From an uncultured Lachnospiraceae bacterium (GTDB taxonomy: Bacteria; Bacillota; Clostridia; Lachnospirales; Lachnospiraceae), in NCBI GenBank assembly GCA_910589385.1, contig CAJUTU010000004.1, positions 62,001 through 126,000 on the forward strand: a DNA stretch of 64,000 bases, written 5' to 3'. Shown piece after piece: positions 54,523-62,549 of the stretch (its first letter is position 1; every line of letters starts with the position of its first letter). Position numbers and translations under genes: made by a program. The notes beneath the pieces were generated by a model, which was given only the letters and a program-made list of their open reading frames with translations, ran no database searches and was not told where the DNA came from.

Positions 54523-54613
54523 CTGTCGGGAAATACTTTTTACACATAACATATAGATTTAGAAGCACGCAAATCGCACTATATGTTATACGAGTTCTGT
54601 CATTTCCCGACAG
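54523..54613. repeat. Palindromic repeat element, copy 2
   Basis: This 91-base element matches 35941-36031 in length and ends (CTGTCGGGAAAT ... ATTTCCCGACAG), and shares the block CATATAGATTTAG. The inner stem is TAACATATAG with CTATATGTTA. Compared with copy 1, one inner pair changes from C-G to T-A, which keeps the fold. It lies between rsfS and the convergent lexA gene and could terminate both. Confidence 0.85.
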
Positions 54614-54640
54614 TCCCTTTGATGATGTTGTATAAAATTC

Positions 54641-55258
54641 TTAATTAAAAAAGCGGAATACACCAATTACTTTACCTAATATCACCACATCTTTCACAAT
54701 GATTGGATCCATAAAGTCATTCTCTGGCTGTAGACGGATATGACCATCTTCTTTATAGAATGTCTTAACCGTTGCGCCATCGTCGACCAATGCCGCAACC
54801 ATATCCCCATTAGAGGCTGTATGTTCTTCCTGTATGAGAACATAATCCCCATTGAGAATACCTGCATTGATCATACTTTCTCCCTGGACTACCAGAAGAT
54901 AGGTCTGCTTATTCGGAAGCATCTCAACCGGAACAGGGAAGTAGTTCTCAATATTCTCCTGGGCGAGAAGGGGTTCTCCAGCCGCAATATGACCGATGAT
55001 CGGCACATTCACGACTTCACGGCGGGTCAGATTGAAGGTATCGTCTAAAATCTCAATTGCACGCGGCTTCGTCGGGTCACGATGGATATAGCCGTTTTTC
55101 TCCAATGTTTCAAGATGTGAGTGGACAGAAGAGGTGGACTTCAAATTCACAGCCTCACAGATCTCTCTTACAGAAGGAGGAAATCCGCGGCTTAAGATCT
55201 GTGATTTGATATATGTTAAGATTTCTTCCTGCTTTTTTGTGATTTTTCCTTGTGCCAT
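54641..55258 (-). CDS. lexA: LexA repressor
   Basis: A 205-residue SOS repressor. The winged helix (SVREICEAVNLKSTSSVHSHLETLEKNGYI) is followed by the autocleavage site AAGEPLLAQENI, the catalytic Ser in VQGESMINAG, and the Lys in DDGATVKTFYKE. I chose the ATG at 55258 because AGGAGG lies eight bases upstream; the open frame includes a TTG six bases earlier. A LexA box lies 85 bases before the start. Confidence 0.97.
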   Translation of the reverse strand: MAQGKITKKQEEILTYIKSQILSRGFPPSVREICEAVNLKSTSSVHSHLETLEKNGYIHRDPTKPRAIEILDDTFNLTRREVVNVPIIGHIAAGEPLLAQENIENYFPVPVEMLPNKQTYLLVVQGESMINAGILNGDYVLIQEEHTASNGDMVAALVDDGATVKTFYKEDGHIRLQPENDFMDPIIVKDVVILGKVIGVFRFFN

Positions 55259-55342
55259 AAGCAAACCTCCTGATTGTCGTTCTGAACAGATTTTATTTAT
55301 ATTATTTTACCATACCCAGAGCAAAAAAGCAAACACTTGTTA

Positions 55343-55356
55343 CGAAAATATGTTCG
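55343..55356. promoter_or_regulatory. LexA box upstream of lexA
   Basis: CGAAAATATGTTCG on the plus strand (CGAACATATTTTCG on the minus strand) differs by one base from the Firmicute LexA consensus CGAACNNNNGTTCG. Its place upstream of lexA suggests autoregulation. It also lies 20 bases before a plus-strand promoter, so it may control that too. Confidence 0.8.
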
Positions 55357-55375
55357 TGTATTTAAAAAGTTTCTA

Positions 55376-55404
55376 TTGACAAACAGGTATCCATCATATA
55401 TACT
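55376..55404 (+). promoter_or_regulatory. Strong plus-strand promoter facing a gene-free region
   Basis: TTGACA (55376-55381), 17 bases, TATACT (55399-55404). No open reading frame with a ribosome site follows before the recombinase gene at 56053. Confidence 0.7.
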
Positions 55405-55921
55405 AATAGCATGATACAGAACAGTAGTTCGCAGATATATTTATTTATATATGTGGATTTTTATTTAGAATTGTATACAATAGTACAATTTTAAAAAGTG
55501 TTTTAGTGTTTGATTTCTTTATAATATTTTTTACAGCATTGCTATTTTACATATATACAATTCTTTGATATCAGTATACGTCCCCACGTAATTGATATAG
55601 ATGTATCATTCGAAAAGGTTATGCGTACACCTTTTTGTACATCTCAGGATACGGAATTGAGAGGAAATTTATTATCATAATTTCTTTTCAATTCCTGATT
55701 ATTCCTTTCGATTCTTTTCCTTTAGGTTCTCAATTTTCTATATAATTTCTGTATGTGAGTTCTTTAAAATTTGTCTTCCTTTAATTTTTTCCACTATCAG
55801 TTATAATATATTTATTTGTATCCGCCAGTACTCATATGGATTCATACAGTTTTATATCCGTAAAAGCAGCAGAGATACCAAAATAGATCTATACGACAAA
55901 TACCGATTTTTCCAAAAGATA
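55405..55921 (+). other. AT-rich gene-free region with hairpins (candidate small RNA locus)
   Basis: Between the promoter at 55376 and the recombinase promoter there is no credible coding frame. AAAAGGT/ACCTTTT (55613-55619 with 55629-55635) is followed by T and looks like a weak terminator. Bases 55653-55669 pair with 55679-55695 over 17 positions, two of them G-U, around a nine-base loop. A transcript of roughly 225-290 bases could arise. The rest is AT-rich with pyrimidine runs. Confidence 0.4.
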
Positions 55922-56001
55922 TAGACAAAAAATGGGATTTATGATATAATATATTGGCTGAGGCTAATTTGATGAACTTACACGAGTTTCCGAAAGCCTC
56001 A
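55922..56001 (+). promoter_or_regulatory. Promoter and leader stem of the tyrosine recombinase gene
   Basis: TAGACA (55922-55927), 17 bases, TATAAT (55945-55950). The leader then contains TGAGGCT (55959-55965) pairing with AGCCTCA (55995-56001). The ribosome site AAGGGGAG follows at 56038-56045. Confidence 0.7.
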
Positions 56002-56052
56002 TCTGTAATACAATGCAAATCATAATTTTTCATTTTTAAGGGGAGTTTCTTT

Positions 56053-57120
56053 ATGGCTGATACAAATACCAAAACATATCATGAACAGCTTTACATTGAT
56101 GACACTTTACGTTTACGTGAAATCTTAAAGACATTGCCGCCTTTTGCAAAGGATTATTTTCGGGCTGTGGAACCACAGACTTCAGCAAGGACCAGGATTT
56201 CTTATGCCTATGATATCCGGGTATTTTTTCATTTTCTTATTGAGAATAATCCAGTGTATAAAAACTATTCTGTGGAGCAATTTACGGTACAGGACTTAGA
56301 GCGCATTGAGCCGGTTGATATTGAGGAATATCAGGAATACTTAAAAGTCTATAAAAACCCAGAAGAAAAACAAATTACAAATGCGGAAAAAGGATTATCC
56401 CGGAAAATGTCCGCTTTACGGAGTTTTTATGGCTATTTTTTCAAGCACCAGGTCATCGCTAAGAATCCTACGTTACTCGTAGATATGCCCAAGCTGCATG
56501 ATAAGGCTATTATCCGCCTGGATACCGATGAAGTCGCAATGCTTCTGGATTATATTGAGCATGGCTGCAGTGAACTCACCGGGCAGCGTAAGGTATATTA
56601 TGAAAAAACCAAAAACCGGGATTTTGCGATCATTATCTTATTGTTAGGTACTGGAATCCGTGTGTCAGAATGTGTAGGCCTGGATATTCAAGATGTAGAC
56701 TTTAAAAATAATGGGATTAAAGTTGTCCGAAAAGGCGGTAACGAAATGGTTGTATATTTTGGTGAAGAGGTGGAAAATGCGTTAAAAATGTATCTTTACA
56801 CAACTAGAAAGGCTGTTACTCCGCTTCCAGGCCATGAAAATGCCCTCTTTTTATCTACTCAGCGGCGCAGGATCGGCGTACAGGCAGTGGAAAATATGGT
56901 TAAAAAATATGCCAGGGAGGTCACCCCTAACAAGAAAATTACGCCGCATAAGCTGCGAAGTACCTATGGTACTGCTTTATATAAGGAAACCGGCGATATT
57001 TATCTGGTTGCAGATGTTTTGGGGCACAAAGATGTGAATACCACAAAGAAGCATTATGCGGCTATTGATGAGAACCGCCGCCGACAGGCTGCCGGTGCGG
57101 TCAAACTTCGGGAACCATAA
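56053..57120 (+). CDS. Tyrosine recombinase/integrase (Xer-like)
   Basis: A 355-residue site-specific recombinase. The N-terminal SAM-like DNA-binding domain (SARTRISYAYDIRVFFHFLIE) is followed by the catalytic domain with Arg in GTGIRVSECVGLD, Lys in VVRKGGNE, HKLRSTYGT (His, Arg), LGHKDVNTT (His) and the nucleophile Tyr in KHYAAI. All catalytic residues are present. No attachment sites, excisionase or phage genes are nearby, so it looks like a resident chromosomal recombinase, perhaps for dimer resolution or local inversion. Its neighbours are lexA and a tRNA-thiolation-like gene. Confidence 0.93.
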   Translation: MADTNTKTYHEQLYIDDTLRLREILKTLPPFAKDYFRAVEPQTSARTRISYAYDIRVFFHFLIENNPVYKNYSVEQFTVQDLERIEPVDIEEYQEYLKVYKNPEEKQITNAEKGLSRKMSALRSFYGYFFKHQVIAKNPTLLVDMPKLHDKAIIRLDTDEVAMLLDYIEHGCSELTGQRKVYYEKTKNRDFAIIILLLGTGIRVSECVGLDIQDVDFKNNGIKVVRKGGNEMVVYFGEEVENALKMYLYTTRKAVTPLPGHENALFLSTQRRRIGVQAVENMVKKYAREVTPNKKITPHKLRSTYGTALYKETGDIYLVADVLGHKDVNTTKKHYAAIDENRRRQAAGAVKLREP

Positions 57121-57139
57121 GAAAGGATGATAGACAATC

Positions 57140-57874
57140 ATGGAATTACAGCGTTTATTAAGCTATACAAGAAAAGCCGTTGACGAATATATGATGATAC
57201 AAGAGGGGGACCATATTGCCGTCGGAATCTCTGGTGGGAAAGACAGCCTTACACTGCTCTATGCCCTGCATGGACTGAAGCGTTTTTATCCTAAAAAATT
57301 TGACTTAAGCGCCATAACCGTAAACTTAGGTTTTCCGGATTTTGACTTATCTCCCATCCATGATTTGTGCAGCAAACTACAGATTCCTTACCAGGTTGTA
57401 GATTCTGATATATATCATATTCTTTTTGATGTGCGTAAGGAAGCGAATCCCTGCTCGCTGTGCGCGAAAATGCGTAAAGGCGCTTTAAATCAGGCTGTAA
57501 AAGAAATGGGATGCAATAAAGTGGCTTATGCCCATCATATGGATGATATCATTGAAACAATGCTGCTCTCTCTGATCTTTGAAGGCAGGTTTCACTCTTT
57601 TTCTCCAAAAACCTACTTAGACCGTATGGATTTAACAGTCATCCGCCCCATCATGTTTGTAAATGAGGCGGATGTAATCGGTTTTCAAAATAAACATCAG
57701 ATTCCTGTTGTAAAAAGCAGATGTCCGGTGGATGGCTATACCAAGCGCCAATACGCAAAGGAATTGCTCCAAAAGCTTAATCAAGACCATCCCGGTACAA
57801 AAGAGAGGATGTTCTGTGCAATCTTAAATGGAAATATCAAAGGATGGCCAGAACGTATTCCTCATAAAAGATAA
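57140..57874 (+). CDS. TtcA-like tRNA thiolation/PP-loop ATPase
   Basis: A 244-residue PP-loop enzyme with the ATP motif ISGGKDSLTLLYAL. A CxxC in NPCSLCAKMRKGAL and a later Cys in KSRCPVDGY match the Fe-S ligand pattern of TtcA, which makes 2-thiocytidine in tRNA. HHMDDIIETMLL is also conserved. AAGGATGATAG precedes the ATG. It lies 20 bases after the recombinase, possibly co-transcribed. Confidence 0.9.
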   Translation: MELQRLLSYTRKAVDEYMMIQEGDHIAVGISGGKDSLTLLYALHGLKRFYPKKFDLSAITVNLGFPDFDLSPIHDLCSKLQIPYQVVDSDIYHILFDVRKEANPCSLCAKMRKGALNQAVKEMGCNKVAYAHHMDDIIETMLLSLIFEGRFHSFSPKTYLDRMDLTVIRPIMFVNEADVIGFQNKHQIPVVKSRCPVDGYTKRQYAKELLQKLNQDHPGTKERMFCAILNGNIKGWPERIPHKR

Positions 57875-57877
57875 AGC

Positions 57878-58525
57878 TTAAAGCCTTACCTGCTGTGCAG
57901 AAGTGCTTTCTTTTAATGCAATATACTGCTCGATCATCTGAGCAGTTCCTTCAATTCCAAGCTGGGAACTGCTCAGACACAGTTCATAGCTTTCTACATC
58001 GGACCATCTCTTATTTGTATAATAATTATAATAGCTTGCACGCTTCTTATCTGTTTTCAATATCTTATCCTTGGCTTTGTTATCCGGTAAATCATAAATC
58101 CGTGCAATCCGGCGTATCCGCGCATCTAAATCTGCGTGGATGAACACACTCACAACATTATCATATGATTCCAATGCATAATCCGCACATCTTCCAACCA
58201 AGATACAGGGGCCTTCATCTGCAATCTATTTAATCGCATCAAACTGGGCAAGAAATACCTTGTGGTTGATCGGCATATCTGTATAAGTATTTCCCGTGTA
58301 GCCCATAGAATAGGTGTCCATCACAAGAGAGTATAGAAAACTGTTCGTCGGTTTCTCATCATGGTTTTCAAAAATCTCTTCACATATACCGCTCTCTTTT
58401 GCTGCCCTTGCAAGCATCTCTTTATCGTAAAGCTTGATTCCCAAATCTTCTGCCAGCTTATATCCGATTTCCCTTCCTGCACTCCCATATTGTCTGCCGA
58501 TAGTGATAATTGCGTTTGTCTTCAT
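57878..58525 (-). pseudogene. Cytidylate-kinase-like protein (AAA_26 family), interrupted by one in-frame amber codon
   Basis: One continuous frame of 216 codons encodes a P-loop kinase-like protein. The N-terminal part (ITIGRQYGSAGREIGYKLAEDLGIKLYDKEML) is followed by the C-terminal part (VGRCADYALESYDNVVSVFIHADLDARIRRIARIY). At 58228-58226 a TAG replaces a sense codon, in the context AIK-stop-IADEGPC. There is no frameshift and nothing else is broken. A change of one base from AAG (Lys) would explain it. Promoter and ribosome site (AAAGGAG) are intact. Family function is uncertain; it may phosphorylate nucleotides. Confidence 0.85.
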
Positions 58526-58573
58526 AAATTACATCTCTCCTTTTGCGTTGAAAATAACGGTCTATTTTTTATT

Positions 58574-58602
58574 ATTATATCGAATCTAAACAGATTGTTC
58601 AA
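58574..58602 (-). promoter_or_regulatory. Promoter of the interrupted kinase-like gene
   Basis: On the minus strand TTGAAC (58602-58597), 17 bases, TATAAT (58579-58574). The -35 box lies in the last codons of the upstream RluD-like gene. Confidence 0.7.
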
Positions 58603-59626
58603 GAAGTTGTTGAAAGTATCGGGGAAGGGGCGCGTCAAATTCTATATATTTTCCGGTGCCAGGATGAACAAATCCCAATGTTTTCGCATGCAATGTCTGT
58701 CCTTCAAGAGGCAGAGGACATCTGGAAGGACCGTACACAGTATCACCCAATATCGGATGCCCAATATGGGACATATGCACACGGATCTGATGGGTGCGCC
58801 CGGTTTCTAACTGGCATTCAATATAGGTATATTCCTCCCTGCTTTTCCTATTTGAATTTCCCGCAGTACGGTATCTCTTATCCAGTGTATCGCCATTTTC
58901 TCTAGATTCTTGTATCATTCCCAAATTCCAAAGAGCAGCTTTTTCATATGGAATTCTCCTTAACACAGTATAATGGGTTACTGCCGGCTTTCCATGCCTG
59001 CTCTTTACGCTCATTTTTTTTCTTTCAACTGGATGACGCCCAATCGGGGCGCAGATACTCCCACTCTCATCTTCCAGGTCCCCATGCACAATTGCCTGAT
59101 ACTTACGTGTGATCGAATGCGCTTTTAACTGTTCTGCCAATGATTGATGCGCCTGATCGTTTTTGCAGACAACAAGAGAGCCTGTCGTATCCCGGTCGAT
59201 CCGGTGTACGATTCCAGGACGTGCTACCCCATTGATTCCCGACAAATTGCCCTGGCAATGATACATAACAGCATTTACAAGAGTTCCGCTGTAATGTCCG
59301 GGAGCCGGATGTACTACCATCCCTTTAGGCTTATTTACAACAAGGATATCTGCATCCTCATACAGGATATCTAATGGAATATCCTCTGGGAGGATTTCAG
59401 GCAGTTCCGGCTCAGGAATGGATACAATAATAGTATCTAGAGGATTTACTTTATGATTCGGTTTTACAGGCTTTTGATTCACAAGAACATAATCCTCTTT
59501 TACCAGTTTCTGCAGGTAAGAACGCGAAAAATCCGGAAATCTTACAGACAAAAGTTTGTCTATCCTTTCCGGGTCCGCATCTTCCATTATAAATTCAAAA
59601 TTCTCTGCAAAATCTGAATCCCTCAT
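58586..59626 (-). CDS. RluA/RluD-family 23S rRNA pseudouridine synthase
   Basis: A 346-residue enzyme. An N-terminal S4 domain (RIDKLLSVRFPDFSRSYLQKLVKEDYV) is followed by the catalytic domain with Asp in GIVHRIDRDTTGSLVV and the ending LETGRTHQIRVHMSHIGHPILGD. An insertion of about 35 polar residues (NLGMIQESRENGDTLDKRY and onward) separates two catalytic strands and is longer than usual. The start is uncertain: the ATG at 59626 has GGGAGGAG 15 bases upstream. It follows lspA in the common Firmicute order. Confidence 0.92.
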   Translation of the reverse strand: MRDSDFAENFEFIMEDADPERIDKLLSVRFPDFSRSYLQKLVKEDYVLVNQKPVKPNHKVNPLDTIIVSIPEPELPEILPEDIPLDILYEDADILVVNKPKGMVVHPAPGHYSGTLVNAVMYHCQGNLSGINGVARPGIVHRIDRDTTGSLVVCKNDQAHQSLAEQLKAHSITRKYQAIVHGDLEDESGSICAPIGRHPVERKKMSVKSRHGKPAVTHYTVLRRIPYEKAALWNLGMIQESRENGDTLDKRYRTAGNSNRKSREEYTYIECQLETGRTHQIRVHMSHIGHPILGDTVYGPSRCPLPLEGQTLHAKTLGFVHPGTGKYIEFDAPLPRYFQQLLEQSV

Positions 59627-59683
59627 GACTTAATACTGCTCTCCTCCCTTCTAAGGCTCATGCGAAAATAAGAAAACTCATGA

Positions 59684-60202
59684 TCATCCCTTCCTAAAAA
59701 AGGCAGACCATTCCAGTTCTTCCTCTTTATAAAAGAAAAGAATCAGATATGCAAATAGAAAACAAGCTATCACTACATAACAGTCTGCCACATTAAAAAT
59801 CGGAAAATCAATAAGGCTAAAATATAAAAAATCTACCACATATTGAAAACATATCCGGTCGATCAAATTACCCGCAGCTCCTGCACAAATTAAAACAGCA
59901 CAGACTCTCATAGGGGAATAACGGCGTCCCTGTGGTATCTTGCCATAGAAAAAGCCAACCAAAAGAAAGATAAACACCGCCCCGGCCATAAAAAAAAGCT
60001 GCCGGTTCTGGAACAGGCCGAATGCTGCACCACGATTCTCCAGATAATGCAATTCGAACACTCCTGGTATCAAAACAATCTCCGTTTGGCCTTTTAAATA
60101 CGCCACAGCCAGATGCTTTGTGCCCTGATCGGCAAGAACTGCCACGATACAGCAGAATATAGCTGTCAAGTAGCTCTTCACTTTAAAAAATCGATCTTTC
60201 AT
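59684..60202 (-). CDS. lspA: Lipoprotein signal peptidase (signal peptidase II)
   Basis: A 172-residue membrane protease with four helices. It cleaves lipoprotein signal peptides. The two catalytic Asp are in GAAGNLIDRI and FNVADCYVV. ADQGTKHLA and HYLENRGAAFG are also family marks. I chose the ATG at 60202 (AGAGGAAA upstream); the frame is open to 60271. Confidence 0.95.
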   Translation of the reverse strand: MKDRFFKVKSYLTAIFCCIVAVLADQGTKHLAVAYLKGQTEIVLIPGVFELHYLENRGAAFGLFQNRQLFFMAGAVFIFLLVGFFYGKIPQGRRYSPMRVCAVLICAGAAGNLIDRICFQYVVDFLYFSLIDFPIFNVADCYVVIACFLFAYLILFFYKEEELEWSAFFRKG

Positions 60203-60291
60203 TTCTGTTTTCCTCTTTGACGTTTTACATTTAATACATAACAGATTCGATGGCTGTCTTTTCTGCATCATGCTATATTATAACAGAAAAT

Positions 60292-61119
60292 TTATATATA
60301 TTTATGTAATAATACATAAACCCTGTTTTTCTTTGTAACAGAAAGGCTCTCTACAAACTGAAACTTTCCCATCCCTCTGACGGAAATGAAATCCCTTTCC
60401 TTCACATGGATGCCGTTAGAAACAGCCAGACGTCCATTCACAAAGACCTTTCCTGCCCCAATCAGACCTGTCAGTTTGCTTCTGGAGGAAGAAAATGCAA
60501 GGGAAAGCAGAGCGTCCAGCCGGAGAGAAGGAACCGTCCCTTTGATTTCTTCGTATTTCGGAACATAATGGAAATTCAGCCACTCCTCTTCTGAAACAGA
60601 GACGGATGTATGGCGGATCCTGGTCAATTCCTCTTTGACAAAATCCTTTAGATTGAAAGCAATAAATATGAGAGCACCTTTTCCGTCAACCAAAATATCT
60701 CCCATCTTCCCACGCTCCAATCCCAAACTCATCATTGCGCCCAGATAATCCCTGTGTGTCAATTCTTCCGCATATTTTTGATGCAGAGGTGCAATACGCA
60801 GCACAGCAATCTCTGACATAAAAAAAACTGCATTCGGATCTATTATACCAGGTTCCTCTGACTCTGGGTAAAAACTCTCTGTATATCTGCCGCACAAAGA
60901 AAGAGCATCTTCAGGTAAAAATGCCGCCATCTGACGCTCTGCTGAACCATATCCACCAAAAGTGACATATCCTGTATACAGGGAATCCTTTGGTATGGTA
61001 TGTAAAATACTTTGTTCATTCAAGTTCAAAAAATCCGTATATGTAATAATCCCTCGATGAAAAGACTGCCGGGATAACTCTAACAGCCGTTTGGTTAATT
61101 GTTCTTCATCTTTCATCAT
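60292..61119 (-). CDS. ylmH: YlmH-family S4-domain RNA-binding protein
   Basis: A 275-residue protein. The N-terminal region of the ylmH family (YTDFLNLNEQSILHTI, VTFGGYGSAERQMAAFLPED) is followed by a C-terminal S4 domain (RLDALLSLAFSSSRSKLTGLIGAGKVFVNGRL). In other Firmicutes YlmH binds rRNA or ribosomes stalled with peptidyl-tRNA. It starts one base after sepF. Confidence 0.92.
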   Translation of the reverse strand: MMKDEEQLTKRLLELSRQSFHRGIITYTDFLNLNEQSILHTIPKDSLYTGYVTFGGYGSAERQMAAFLPEDALSLCGRYTESFYPESEEPGIIDPNAVFFMSEIAVLRIAPLHQKYAEELTHRDYLGAMMSLGLERGKMGDILVDGKGALIFIAFNLKDFVKEELTRIRHTSVSVSEEEWLNFHYVPKYEEIKGTVPSLRLDALLSLAFSSSRSKLTGLIGAGKVFVNGRLAVSNGIHVKERDFISVRGMGKFQFVESLSVTKKNRVYVLLHKYI

Positions 61120-61120
61120 C

Positions 61121-61672
61121 TTAATATCTTGCCCTTAGGCTTGGCTGCTCCATAGAACCGCTTAGAAGATCCTGCAAATCCCCTGAAATATCCACATTAG
61201 TCGGTGTCACAAGAAAGATGTAATTGGAGATTTTCTGAAGATTCCCATCAATCGCGAAAGTTGCTCCCGAAATAAAATCAATAATCCTCTGTGCAACCTC
61301 CAAGTCCATGCCTTCCAGATTTAAAATAACCGTACGTCCGGAGAGAAGCGTTTCGGTAATCTGCCTGGAATCATCTACCGTAATCGGCTTGACTACACAG
61401 ACTTCCATTCCTGCGCTGGGATTCCTTCTCTGTGCGGGCTGTCGCATAGGAGTCACTTTACTGCTTGGAGCCGGCGCTCTGCTGCTCTCCTGATGCATAT
61501 CAAAGTCATTATAGGAATCTTTGTTATTTGATTTTTTATTGAAAAAGGAACGGCGGGGTGTGTCCTCGTAATCTTCCTCGTAAAATTCATCATCATCATA
61601 GAATCCATCATCATCGTAATCATCATCGTCATTCAATTTCATAATGTCGAGGAATTTATCAAATATACCCAT
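61121..61672 (-). CDS. sepF: Cell division protein SepF
   Basis: A 183-residue protein that anchors and bundles FtsZ at the septum. An acidic N-terminus (DDDDYDDDGFYDDDEFYEEDYED) leads to a basic linker and the SepF core (VCVVKPITVDDSRQITETLLSGRTVILNLEGMD; QRIIDFISGATFAIDGNLQKIS). The N-terminal helix MGIFDKFLDIMKL fits the membrane-binding segment. AGGAG precedes the ATG. Confidence 0.96.
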   Translation of the reverse strand: MGIFDKFLDIMKLNDDDDYDDDGFYDDDEFYEEDYEDTPRRSFFNKKSNNKDSYNDFDMHQESSRAPAPSSKVTPMRQPAQRRNPSAGMEVCVVKPITVDDSRQITETLLSGRTVILNLEGMDLEVAQRIIDFISGATFAIDGNLQKISNYIFLVTPTNVDISGDLQDLLSGSMEQPSLRARY

Positions 61673-61811
61673 TACTTACACTCCTATCAAAATTTTTGCT
61701 GTCCTCTGCCCTTATTAGGAATCTCCTAAAATAAAACCACCCGCAACAGCCGCCAAATCTACATGCAGACCGTGTCCTCTTAGCTTGCTGCATAGTGGGA
61801 ATAAGCTAAGT

Positions 61812-62510
61812 TCAATCAGAAATCATATAATCCCTGGCTCCGAAGATTCCGGTTCCTACCCGGACCATAGTCGCCCCCTCTTCAATCGCGACCTCATAAT
61901 CATTGGTCATGCCCATCGAAAGCACGTCCATAGTAACATTATCAATGTTTGTGCCGGTTATGTCAACAGATAATTTATGTAAATTTTTAAAGATTAGCCT
62001 ATTATCTTCGGGATTTTTCACAAAAGGAGCAATTGTCATCAGGCCGCATACATGTATATGAGGATAACTTGCGATCTTCTGGATAAAAGGAAGAACCTCT
62101 TCTACTTTGATACCAAACTTACTCTCCTCTTCTGCCACATTAACCTCAACAAGTACCTGTACAACCGTATCTTTTTTAGCGGCTTCCTTTTCAATCGCCT
62201 CTGCAAGCTTTAGAGAATCAACGGAATGGATCAATTCCACTTTCCCGACAATATATTTTACCTTATTAGTCTGCAGGTGGCCGATCATATGCCAATGGAT
62301 GTCCTTAGGCAATGCTTCATATTTTTCCGTCAGCTCCTGCACCTTGTTTTCTCCAAAGATACGGACTCCCAAACCATAGGCTTCCATCAGAACCTCTTTA
62401 GGTTTCGTTTTGCTGACTGCAATCAATGTCACATCCTCCCTGCAGCGTCCGGCGCGCGCGCAGGCAGCCTGTATCCGTGATTCAACTTCATTTAGCTGCT
62501 CTTTCAACAT
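61812..62510 (-). CDS. ylmE: YggS-family pyridoxal-phosphate homeostasis protein
   Basis: A 232-residue PLP-binding protein. The Lys that binds PLP is in LIAVSKTKPKEVL. FGENKVQEL, HMIGHLQTNK, HSVDSLKLAEAIE and LSMGMTNDYEVAIEEGATMVRVGTGIFG are typical. AAAGGAG precedes the ATG. It lies upstream of sepF with a 139-base gap (61673-61811) that holds no gene. Confidence 0.95.
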   Translation of the reverse strand: MLKEQLNEVESRIQAACARAGRCREDVTLIAVSKTKPKEVLMEAYGLGVRIFGENKVQELTEKYEALPKDIHWHMIGHLQTNKVKYIVGKVELIHSVDSLKLAEAIEKEAAKKDTVVQVLVEVNVAEEESKFGIKVEEVLPFIQKIASYPHIHVCGLMTIAPFVKNPEDNRLIFKNLHKLSVDITGTNIDNVTMDVLSMGMTNDYEVAIEEGATMVRVGTGIFGARDYMISD

Positions 62511-62549
62511 AGTAATTGCTCCTTTATTGATTCATCATCTCTTTTTCCA

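Noticed and set aside
55842..56072. 76-residue minus-strand frame between lexA and the recombinase
   Set aside because: No ribosome site, no family, and it overlaps the recombinase promoter and start.
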